Positions 1 through 6,705 of a DNA stretch of 64,000 bases are shown in pieces (within the stretch, counting starts at the first letter, position 1; each line of letters starts with the position of its first letter). The notes under the pieces were generated by a model that saw only the letters and a program-made list of their open reading frames with translations, did not search any database and was not told the DNA's origin. The stretch comes from Sphingobacterium cellulitidis (GTDB taxonomy: Bacteria; Bacteroidota; Bacteroidia; Sphingobacteriales; Sphingobacteriaceae). The stretch is from assembly GCA_002245855.1 (NCBI GenBank), contig NOUX01000005.1, positions 1 through 64,000 of the forward strand, in the 5' to 3' direction. The translations under genes and the position numbers were made by a program.

Positions 1-6
1 TAAAAA

Positions 7-53
7 CAGTGAGTAATTCAGTGAGTCAATCCCTGACCTACCACTACTCACTG
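7..53. repeat. CAGTGAGT repeat cluster upstream of the integrase
   Basis: CAGTGAGT occurs at 7-14 and 19-26, exactly 12 bp apart, and in inverted orientation at 46-53. The cluster lies about 100 bp upstream of the integrase start. Clustered short repeats next to a tyrosine recombinase gene are what arm-type integrase sites look like, but that role is inferred. The 7-26 unit is matched by a copy at 6291-6310. Confidence 0.45.
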
Positions 54-156
54 AAAGCACATTAAGTTGTTGAATAACAACCTGTTCAATAACTAAACAT
101 CTTGACTACCATAGGCTGCTAGGCTAATTTTGTTTCACCATAAATGATGTATTATC

Positions 157-1398
157 ATGAGTACAAATTATTCCTTGCTCTTCTACTTGAAGAAACCAAA
201 AAACTATGTGGGTGGTATGAAACCCATCTACATGCGTATCACCGTGGCCGGTGACCCCAAGGAAGTGTCCACCGGCCGTGAGTGTGACCCCGTACGGTGG
301 AACGCCAAGGCCAACCGTGCCAAGGGCACCAAGGAGGACATCCGTGGCCTGAATGCCTACCTCGACACGCTGGAGCGAAAGGTGGCCGATGCCCACCTGC
401 AACTCGTAAAGGACGGCACGGAAATCACCGCCGAATCGCTGAAACTGAAATACCTCGGCAAGGACGTGCAACGGCGGTATTTGATGGAAACGTTTACCGA
501 ACACAACCGGAAGATGGAAGCGTTGCTTGGGAAAGGTTTCAAACCCAACACGCTGAAAGGCTACAACACTTCTGTTGCACACCTGACCTCCTATCTGGAA
601 AAATGCCATGGTGAAACGGACATCGAGATCCGGCACATCGACCATGCGTTCATCACAGGTTATGAGTTTTTCCTCCGCTCTGACATGGAATGCAGTGCGG
701 TGTCGGCGGCCAAGTACATGAAACACCTGCGTAAAATCATAACCCAGTGTCTTGCACACCGATGGATTACGGAAAACCCCTTTGTGTTCTACAAAACGAA
801 GGCCAAGCCAAGGGAAAAGGAATTTCTCACGCCCGATGAACTGGACAGGATAGCCCAAAAGGAATTTTCCATAACAAGGCTCTCTCATGTGCGCGACATC
901 TTCGTGTTCTGCTGCTATACGGGGCTGTCATACGCCGATGTGCGGAAACTGCAAAAGACGGGCATCGCCAAGGGTATTGACGGCAGATTGTGGGTGTTGA
1001 CCAGCCGGGAGAAAACGGAAACTTCCTCCAACATCCCGCTGCTTCCGCAAGCCTTGGAAATCATCGGACGCTATGCGGACTATCCCCCATGCGTAGCAAA
1101 GGGGATGGTACTTCCGGTATTGAGCAACCAAAAGATGAACAGCTACCTGAAAGAGATTGCCGACCTGTGCTGTATTACTAAAAAGCTGACATTCCACATG
1201 GCGCGGCACACATTCGCCACCACGGTGACACTGGCCAACAACGTGCCGATAGAAACGGTATCAAAAATGCTGGGGCATACCAACATCAAGACCACCCAGC
1301 ACTATGCCAAGCTGCTGGACACGCGGATTAGCAGCGATATGGAAAAACTAAAAGAAAAGTTAGGATTCCGTACAAACATTTCATTATCGGCTCATTAA
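157..1398 (+). CDS. tyrosine recombinase / integrase, IntDOT-like
   Basis: This is a 413-residue site-specific tyrosine recombinase of the kind carried by Bacteroidota conjugative and mobilizable elements. An N-terminal arm-binding/SAM-like region covers about residues 1-215. The catalytic domain follows, with K286, H347-x-x-R350, H374 in a LGH motif and the nucleophile Y383. The position that normally holds the first catalytic arginine (TGLRxxE) reads TGLSYADV, with Ser258. The CTnDOT integrase IntDOT is known to have the same Ser substitution and about the same length. The gene is visibly richer in G and C than most of the window, which suggests transfer. No excisionase, mobilization or transfer gene is seen beside it, so it may be the remaining end of a decayed element or the edge of one extending left. 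Confidence 0.93.
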   Translation: MSTNYSLLFYLKKPKNYVGGMKPIYMRITVAGDPKEVSTGRECDPVRWNAKANRAKGTKEDIRGLNAYLDTLERKVADAHLQLVKDGTEITAESLKLKYLGKDVQRRYLMETFTEHNRKMEALLGKGFKPNTLKGYNTSVAHLTSYLEKCHGETDIEIRHIDHAFITGYEFFLRSDMECSAVSAAKYMKHLRKIITQCLAHRWITENPFVFYKTKAKPREKEFLTPDELDRIAQKEFSITRLSHVRDIFVFCCYTGLSYADVRKLQKTGIAKGIDGRLWVLTSREKTETSSNIPLLPQALEIIGRYADYPPCVAKGMVLPVLSNQKMNSYLKEIADLCCITKKLTFHMARHTFATTVTLANNVPIETVSKMLGHTNIKTTQHYAKLLDTRISSDMEKLKEKLGFRTNISLSAH

Positions 1399-1455
1399 CG
1401 GTTCTTATTAGCTCATATCGGCTCACTATTAAGTTCTTTTTTATAAATTTGTGTC

Positions 1456-1953
1456 ATGAGCAAAGTAAGTGTACATACTGAATTTCTTGATATCAACTGG
1501 AAACTGATAGGCCTTATCAGTGAAATTGATAGGTTCGATGCCTCTTGGAAAGCCATTGAACGGAGAGAGGGGCAAAGCCTTAAAGAGCTTAAATCAATCG
1601 CTACGGTTAGAAGTGTCGGGGCTTCAACCCGTATTGAGGGCTCCAAACTAACGGATGAAGAAGTCGATATTCTTCTTAAGAACATGGACATCTCAAAACT
1701 TCAAGAGCGGGATGAGCAAGAAGTCGTCGGATATTATGAGGCCTTGGACGTCATCGATGAAAATTTTGAAGAAATTCCTGTGACTGAAAACGGTTTAAAA
1801 AACCTGCATAATTTGCTTTTGAAATATAGTGAAAAAGATTGATGGCATAGGGGAGACTATAAGCAGCACTCCAATGCTGTTGAAGCGAATATGCCTGACG
1901 GAACAACACAGATAATATTTCAAACCACCGCGCCGGGATTTTTGCCGGTATAG
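1456..1953 (+). pseudogene. truncated Fic-family protein (N-terminal fragment)
   Basis: Translation from 1456 gives 128 residues before a TGA at 1840-1842. In the same frame the reading continues (W-H-R-G-D-Y-K, then NAVEAN and PDGT) to a TAG at 1951-1953, matching the usual course of Fic proteins. The fragment contains the N-terminal inhibitory-helix motif (S/T)xxxE(G/N) as S57-T-R-I-E61-G62. It never reaches the catalytic HxFx(D/E)GNGR loop, so AMP-transferase activity is not expected. The gene is therefore broken twice, by an internal stop and by loss of the 3' two-thirds where it abuts the convergent fecR gene. The short product may still be made. Confidence 0.8.
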
Positions 1954-1955
1954 AG

Positions 1956-3080
1956 CTAACGGATCACATGGATCGTACGGTCTTCTATCCGAAATCGTAC
2001 CATGCCCGAGGATTCGATAGATTTAAGCACCTGCGATAGCGGTTTGTCCCTGGATATCCATCCCCCAGATTCCAAACCTTCGGGTACAGAACCGTCGTAG
2101 ACGATATCGACATCATACCATCGGGCTATCTTGCGCATGGCCACTTTGAAATCGACATGGTTTAAGTAAAAATCGCCGTCTTTCCATTCGGTGATATTCT
2201 CTGTCTCGGTACGTACGATGCGGATATCCTTTCCGGTATTGATGGCCTGTTCTCCAGGTCGGACAAGATGTTCTCCTTTTTCGGTCTTGATCTTAATAGA
2301 TCCCTCCACCAGCGTAGTGCTCGTCACGGGTTCATCCAGATAGGCATTTACGTTGAAGCTGGTTCCCAAAACCTCGACTTGCTGTGTACCTGTCCTTACA
2401 ATAAAAGGTTTGGATCTATCTTTGGCCACTTCAAAATAAGCTTCTCCTACAAGCTTGACCCTACGCTGGCCCGCCTGGACCAGTTTGGGCGCATAGGTCA
2501 AACTCGACTCCGTGTTCAACCAGACCCGGGTACCATCCGGCAAGCATAACTGATAGGTCTCCCCATTAGAAGTAGACAAGGTATTCTCTTTATTAACATC
2601 AGCACCGTTGCCCTTTAGTGCATAAATCAACTGTCCATCAGCTGATTTTGTAATGCTCACCCCGGATTCTTCGGCTATGGTACCGCTCAAGGCATCGGAC
2701 AGTCTCACCTTCTTGCCGTCGGCTAAGGTCAACGTAGCACCTTGTGCCCCCGGAGCTACATCCTGCACAAGACCGCTTGCAGACTCCAAACCGAGCTGTT
2801 TCTTATCGTAGTAGAAATAAAATCCAAATGCAATGACTAGGATAGCTGCCGCCACAGCGCCGATACGCTGCCAGCCTTTGAACCTACGGACAGGGGTTGC
2901 CGCGTCCGGCTGTAAACGATTCCAGATCTGTTCGCTGGTATCCTCCAATTCGGCTTCCGAAATCTGATCCAGATCCTTACTCCTTAATTGGAAAAGCCAG
3001 AGCTTGGCAATGCGCTCTTCCTCCTCATTGTAAGTGCCGGATTCTACTTTCTCTAAAATGGGTGTAATATCTTTTTGCAT
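1956..3080 (-). CDS. FecR-family anti-sigma factor
   Basis: This 374-residue inner-membrane protein normally holds an ECF sigma factor inactive until a TonB-dependent receptor signals. A cytoplasmic N-terminal region of about 85 residues is followed by a membrane helix at about 88-110 (around GAVAAAILVIAFGFYF). Then come the periplasmic FecR domain (about 150-255, with the LPDGTRVWLN signature) and a C-terminal DUF4974-type segment. FecR genes usually directly follow the sigma gene and precede a susC gene. Here the nearest sigma gene is 1.7 kb upstream behind two unrelated genes, and no receptor lies downstream. None of the four SusC proteins in the window has the STN domain that would talk to it. 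Confidence 0.93.
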   Translation of the reverse strand: MQKDITPILEKVESGTYNEEEERIAKLWLFQLRSKDLDQISEAELEDTSEQIWNRLQPDAATPVRRFKGWQRIGAVAAAILVIAFGFYFYYDKKQLGLESASGLVQDVAPGAQGATLTLADGKKVRLSDALSGTIAEESGVSITKSADGQLIYALKGNGADVNKENTLSTSNGETYQLCLPDGTRVWLNTESSLTYAPKLVQAGQRRVKLVGEAYFEVAKDRSKPFIVRTGTQQVEVLGTSFNVNAYLDEPVTSTTLVEGSIKIKTEKGEHLVRPGEQAINTGKDIRIVRTETENITEWKDGDFYLNHVDFKVAMRKIARWYDVDIVYDGSVPEGLESGGWISRDKPLSQVLKSIESSGMVRFRIEDRTIHVIR

Positions 3081-3430
3081 CGGGTCTGTAATCCTTAGTT
3101 AGTGTTAAGGCGTGCAACTATACCCAATTGGTGACAAGGAGAAAACTTTTTTTTGGATTATTTCAAAAACAACTCAAAAAAACAAAATCAAGTAGGTATT
3201 TGACTAGGAGAAATAGTGCCACTAACGGTAAAAATCACCGAAGAAATCGCAGATCTGGTTCAAATAGATTATGGTATCAAGACAGCAGTACTAACTAGAA
3301 ATGGTAATTCCCAGTGCCTCTTGGACTGACAATTACCATTTTATAAAGTTCATATTTAACATATCAACTTTCGATCATTATAACATTAAGGGTTATAAAC
3401 CAGAAGATGTTGATGATAAAGCATTTTTAA
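3081..3430. other. intergenic region upstream of fecR
   Basis: No complete gene is seen here. A short + strand open frame at 3216-3329 (GTG start, 37 codons, containing TEEIADLVQIDYG) reads like protein but has no ATG and matches nothing I recognise. A perfect 11-bp inverted repeat, AAATGGTAATT at 3299-3309 and its complement at 3331-3341, could fold into a hairpin but has no good U-tract. The region separates fecR from the dehydrogenase gene. Confidence 0.4.
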
Positions 3431-4327
3431 TTACTTTAAGAAATCTTCTTCTTTATATTTTGGATTAGGATACTTATAAAATCCTTCACCTGTTGCAACG
3501 CCTAATTTACCTTGATCTATAAACTCCGATTTTAATTTTTCTACAATTTCAATCTTTACAGGATCTTTAGTCGCTTCAGCGGCCATTTTGTTAATATTAT
3601 ACGCTGTAGTAATACCTACTACATCCAATATTCCAAAGGGACCAAGCGGCGCTCCTGTAGCTACCATCCAAGTTTTATCAATCGTCTCAATATCCGCAAT
3701 TTCTCTTACCCACAAATCCATACCAGCACTTAAAAGCGGCACTAAGAGGGAATTTACAATATAACCGGGCTGTTCCTTGTGCAAGGGCAAAGCCACCATT
3801 CCAATCTGTTTAGCAAATAGCAGCAAACTTTCAAATACCTCATCAGATGTACCTGCGTGCTTCATCACTTCACCGGTATTATGTTTCCATATTTCATTCG
3901 CAAAATGAAGTGCAACAAATTTTTCCGGGCGCCCTGTATACTCGGCAAACTGGCTAGGCAACATAGTCGATGAATTTGTTGCAAATACCGTTTTAGCGGG
4001 TGCCAATTTTGCTAATTTCTGATAGAAATCAACCTTAATCTCCGGGTTTTCAGGAACAGCTTCAATAACTAAATCGGCATCTTTTACAGCCTCTCCCAAA
4101 TCCGAACTATAGGATAATCTTGCTTTGGTAGCTGCCAATTGTTCATCTGTAGCACCTAAGTCTCTTTTAAAAGCAGCACTTAAAATAGCAAACTTTGCTT
4201 TTGCCTTTTCTAAAACTTCATCATTAATATCGTAAACAGTTACATTAAAGTTATGAAAAGCCGTTTGAAAAGCGATTTGATAGCCTAATACACCACTTCC
4301 GGCTATTGTTACATTTTTAAACTCCAT
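3431..4327 (-). CDS. 3-hydroxyacyl-CoA dehydrogenase family protein
   Basis: This 298-residue cytoplasmic NAD-dependent dehydrogenase has the domain order of 3-hydroxybutyryl-CoA dehydrogenases. A Rossmann domain begins with a G-S-G-V-L-G fingerprint at residues 11-16. The NSS and LHFANE segments sit near the catalytic Ser and His positions, and the C-terminal helical domain has a GEGFYKYP ending. The length fits the family. It follows the DUF1304 gene by 10 bp and is probably cotranscribed with it. The pair interrupts an expected sigma/anti-sigma operon, which suggests later insertion. The substrate may not be a CoA ester, because related proteins act on other hydroxy acids. Confidence 0.85.
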   Translation of the reverse strand: MEFKNVTIAGSGVLGYQIAFQTAFHNFNVTVYDINDEVLEKAKAKFAILSAAFKRDLGATDEQLAATKARLSYSSDLGEAVKDADLVIEAVPENPEIKVDFYQKLAKLAPAKTVFATNSSTMLPSQFAEYTGRPEKFVALHFANEIWKHNTGEVMKHAGTSDEVFESLLLFAKQIGMVALPLHKEQPGYIVNSLLVPLLSAGMDLWVREIADIETIDKTWMVATGAPLGPFGILDVVGITTAYNINKMAAEATKDPVKIEIVEKLKSEFIDQGKLGVATGEGFYKYPNPKYKEEDFLK

Positions 4328-4337
4328 ATTTTTTGTT

Positions 4338-4712
4338 TTAAGAATTATAAGAAATCAATACACAAATCAGCGCAAGTATTGCGGGCAGCCCTTGTTTTAA
4401 AAGGATACTTTTAGAAGAGGTTATACCCCCATAAAGTGCTGCAACAATCACGCATCCCAGAAAGAATACACGGATATTAAAACTCCATTCTGGGTTTTCG
4501 ATAAAAAAAGACCATATCAGACCCGCCGCTAAAAAGCCATTGTACAAACCTTGATTAGCCGCTAAGCCTTTGGTTGCCTTAAACAGTTCTTCCGGTAAAG
4601 CACCTCTAAAAGTCTTTTTGCCAACCGTTTCCCAAGCGAACATCTCCATCCAAAGAATATACAAATGTTCAAGAGCTACAATTCCCGTTAATATTAAGCT
4701 TAAAGTTTCCAT
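4338..4712 (-). CDS. DUF1304 small membrane protein
   Basis: This is a 124-residue hydrophobic protein with about four predicted membrane segments (near residues 4-20, 53-70, 80-95 and 104-120). The motifs LEHLYILWMEMF and NQGLYNGFLAAG are typical of the DUF1304 family, whose function is not established. It lies 10 bp upstream of the hydroxyacyl-CoA dehydrogenase gene on the same strand. Confidence 0.85.
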   Translation of the reverse strand: METLSLILTGIVALEHLYILWMEMFAWETVGKKTFRGALPEELFKATKGLAANQGLYNGFLAAGLIWSFFIENPEWSFNIRVFFLGCVIVAALYGGITSSKSILLKQGLPAILALICVLISYNS

Positions 4713-4796
4713 ATTTTAAATCTCCATAACTTCTAACATGCTTTCCTAACCTAAGAAACAATATAAACGGACAACTTGTTTTACAATATAAAAAAA

Positions 4797-5381
4797 CTAT
4801 CTGTTCATGATGTAGACCACATAGATCAGCATCCCAAGATTATCTCTCAGCTTTTTTGCGGCTCTTTTCAAATGCGTATTTACGGTATTTTCAGAGATAT
4901 TCAGTTGCTCGGCGATCTCCTTAGCACTGAGATACTGTTCAAAGCGAAGTAGATATACCTCTTTCATCTTTTGCGGCATAGCATCGATCTCTTGCCGGAT
5001 CATCTGGGCAATGTCTTTTTCGCGAATCAGATAGTCGGTCTCCGTGCTATCAATATCAATATAATGATCTCCCTGTTCAATATATTTACGGATTACGGAC
5101 TGGTGTCTAAAGATATCAAAGATCTTATTGAGTACTGATTTGTAAAGAAAGCTAGAAACCGAGGAATTGATGGCAAAACGGGCCCTATTGTTAAGGAGCC
5201 AAGCAAATACCTCCTGCACAACATCCTTAGCCTCTTCTTTGTTGCGGAGCTTATTGTAGGCGAATAAATAAAGCAGCTCATTGTACCTATCGTAGACTTC
5301 TTTGAATGCACGATCATCTGCTGACCGTACAAGATCAGCCAACTCTATATCACTATATGATGTGTAATCGGTCATTGGCAA
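4797..5381 (-). CDS. ECF RNA polymerase sigma factor (sigma-70 family)
   Basis: This 194-residue protein has both sigma-70 regions found in ECF factors. Region 2 (about residues 25-95) has the helix around AKDVVQEVF. Region 4 (about 125-185) carries the helix-turn-helix around LSAKEIAEQLNISENTVNTHLKRA. It would direct transcription of a target, classically a susC/susD pair, when its FecR partner releases it. The probable partner at 1956-3080 lies downstream on the same strand but is separated by two non-regulatory genes. No TonB receptor target is adjacent. Confidence 0.93.
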   Translation of the reverse strand: MPMTDYTSYSDIELADLVRSADDRAFKEVYDRYNELLYLFAYNKLRNKEEAKDVVQEVFAWLLNNRARFAINSSVSSFLYKSVLNKIFDIFRHQSVIRKYIEQGDHYIDIDSTETDYLIREKDIAQMIRQEIDAMPQKMKEVYLLRFEQYLSAKEIAEQLNISENTVNTHLKRAAKKLRDNLGMLIYVVYIMNR

Positions 5382-5436
5382 AAAAAATGGACCGCAAGTT
5401 AGCTAAAAAATAGTGATATTATCTTAATTAAAAAAC

Positions 5437-5937
5437 TCAGCCCCCCATTAAGCCTATGTTTACATTAGCCGAAGCGACCAAGGTTTGCTGCTGCTTAACA
5501 CTTGCTTTAGCGTTGTCGTAGGCGGTTTTTGCTTTTTGGTACTGGAAATCAGCAACAACTTTTTTGTCACTTAATACTTTATATTTTTCCAATTCCAATT
5601 CTGCTGTCGCTATCTGTGAGTTAGCCATATCTAATGAAGCTAAAGCGTTATTTTTCTGTTCAGCATAAACGCTAGCATTGATGCGAAACAAAGGTTGTCC
5701 TGCTTGTACATACGCACCCTCATCCACATATATTTTGTCGATATAACCGCTTATTTGAGGACGCAGGTCGATATTGGTTTTACCTTGTAGACTTGCCGGA
5801 AAAGACTGTTCAATAACAGCATCAGTTAGTTGAAGCGTCAACACTTCTGCATCCACAGCTTGCGGAGTCTCTTGGTTATTTTGCTCTTTCCAATTACAGC
5901 TTTGCAAAGCCAGCACAGCGGCAAAGAACAAAACCAT
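5437..5937 (-). pseudogene. RND efflux periplasmic adaptor (HlyD/MFP), 3'-truncated
   Basis: The 166 residues cover only the N-terminal half of an AcrA/MexA-like adaptor of about 350-400 residues. They contain a lipoprotein signal ending LQSC, the first lipoyl half (SGYIDKIYVDEGAYVQAGQPL) and an alpha-helical hairpin. The frame ends abruptly where the second lipoyl half should begin. The beta-barrel and membrane-proximal domains, the RND pump and the outer-membrane factor are absent, so it cannot form a pump. The reading frame starts right after a run of ten A residues on the coding strand (5942-5951). One extra A would join a better start (M-I-R-L-I-S-K) to the lipoprotein signal, so a slip in this homopolymer is possible. 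Confidence 0.8.
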
Positions 5938-6039
5938 TACATTTTTTTTTTACTTATCAGACGTATCATCGATTCTTTCTTTAAAATCATTATTGGTAAC
6001 AAAAGTAAATCTGTTACGCACTTGCATTTATGTAAAAGA

Positions 6040-6078
6040 AACTGAAGTGGGGAAAATTACAACTGAAGTGGGGAAAAT
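6040..6078. repeat. tandem 18-bp direct repeat
   Basis: AACTGAAGTGGGGAAAAT occurs at 6040-6057 and again, identically, at 6061-6078, a period of 21 bp or two helical turns. It lies about 100-140 bp upstream of the truncated efflux adaptor on its promoter side. The spacing is typical of a two-site regulator target, but no regulator is assigned. Confidence 0.6.
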
Positions 6079-6290
6079 CGTGAGCTAAGTTTTTTTAATT
6101 CTATATTTGAATTCGTAGTATGTCATTTAAATGCTACGAAACCAACTGCATAAATTATATACGGGTACAACAAAGTAGTTACCTTTACGTGCCGACTTGC
6201 GATTCGGTGAAACACTTAAAATTTGTTTGTTATTTATAAAAAAAGCCTATATTAGATTTATAGCAATTGCGGCTAAAACGTATGTCAAAC

Positions 6291-6310
6291 CAGTGAGCGA
6301 TTCGGTGAGT
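6291..6310. repeat. second copy of the 20-bp CAGTGAG direct repeat
   Basis: The form CAGTGAGnnATTCnGTGAGT is shared with 7-26; 17 of 20 bases are identical and the internal spacing of 12 bp is the same. The two copies bracket the integrase-to-adaptor zone in the same orientation, so this may be an element-end or integrase-binding site. That role is inferred. Confidence 0.45.
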
Positions 6311-6385
6311 AGAGAAATAGATGGATTTTAAAACACTGATAAAGAGACTAATGATCTAAAGGTGTTATTCCCCTACGGGCTACAG

Positions 6386-6415
6386 AAAAAAGCGACTCAA
6401 ATGAGTCGCTTTTTT
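6386..6415. terminator. orphan bidirectional rho-independent terminator
   Basis: AGCGACTC (6391-6398) and GAGTCGCT (6403-6410) form a perfect 8-bp stem with an AAAT loop. The stem is extended by five A bases before it and five T bases after it. No gene ends just upstream on the + strand, and no - strand gene ends here from the right. It probably served a transcript that has been lost or is non-coding. Confidence 0.75.
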
Positions 6416-6602
6416 AGTATTTAGTAGTTAGTATTTAGTATTAAGACCTATGGTGCCTGTCCATTCCTAAATATAGTTTACCAAGTTTATACTTTTCTAT
6501 TTTAGCCACTCAGAACGATTTTTTTGTCGTGATGTGGGGAGGTATCCTTTTTCTTTTAACACCTTTTTCTATTGATTTTTTATTGGATTTCGATTGATTT
6601 CA

Positions 6603-6616
6603 AGAAATCGTTTTCG
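6603..6616. promoter_or_regulatory. candidate LacI-family operator upstream of PUL 1 susC
   Basis: AGAAATCGTTTTCG matches the LacI-type palindrome CGAAAnCGnTTTCG at 11 of 12 fixed positions. The same pattern, perfect, is found at 18934-18947 in the kduI/transporter promoter region of the same PUL. It lies 11 bp upstream of the likely -33 element of susC. The LacI protein at 20721-21746 is the likely ligand; this is inference. Confidence 0.5.
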
Positions 6617-6627
6617 TGGAATTTTTA

Positions 6628-6657
6628 TTGAATAGGCTATAGAGTGGATTATCTTGG
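6628..6657 (+). promoter_or_regulatory. putative Bacteroidota promoter for PUL 1 susC
   Basis: TTG at 6628-6630, 19 bases, then TATCTTGG at 6650-6657 matches the Bacteroidota pattern TTG-N19-TAnnTTTG with one mismatch in the -7 box. It lies about 50 bp before the susC start codon. Confidence 0.4.
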
Positions 6658-6705
6658 ATTTTATATCCAATTTATTAAGATAACCATATATAAACTTTCA
6701 ACGAA

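Larger units (their letters stand above)
5938..6705. other. long intergenic region between adaptor remnant and PUL 1
   Basis: No convincing gene is present in these 768 bases. The region holds a tandem 18-bp repeat (6040-6078), the second copy of the CAGTGAG repeat (6291-6310), an orphan terminator (6386-6415), short TAGTATTTAG-like repeats just after it (about 6415-6445), and the operator and promoter of PUL 1 (6603-6657). Confidence 0.5.

Noticed and set aside
124..888. A 254-codon open frame on the minus strand opposite the integrase.
   Set aside because: It lies entirely antisense to a clearly conserved recombinase, has no family features, and arises from the GC-rich codon use of the integrase.
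1444..1451. A perfect TAAATTTG -7 box considered as the Fic promoter.
   Set aside because: It ends 4 bases before the ATG and has no TTG at 19-21 bases upstream, so it would need a leaderless start.
3216..3329. A 37-codon GTG-started frame that reads like protein upstream of fecR.
   Set aside because: It has no ATG, no recognised match and no context; it is described only within the intergenic entry.
3299..3341. An 11-bp perfect inverted repeat considered as a terminator.
   Set aside because: The loop is 21 bases long and no run of T follows on either strand, and no gene clearly ends there.
6361..6385. The sequence before the orphan terminator considered as the 3' end of a tRNA.
   Set aside because: No T-arm consensus (GGTTCGAnTCC) or matching acceptor strand is found upstream.
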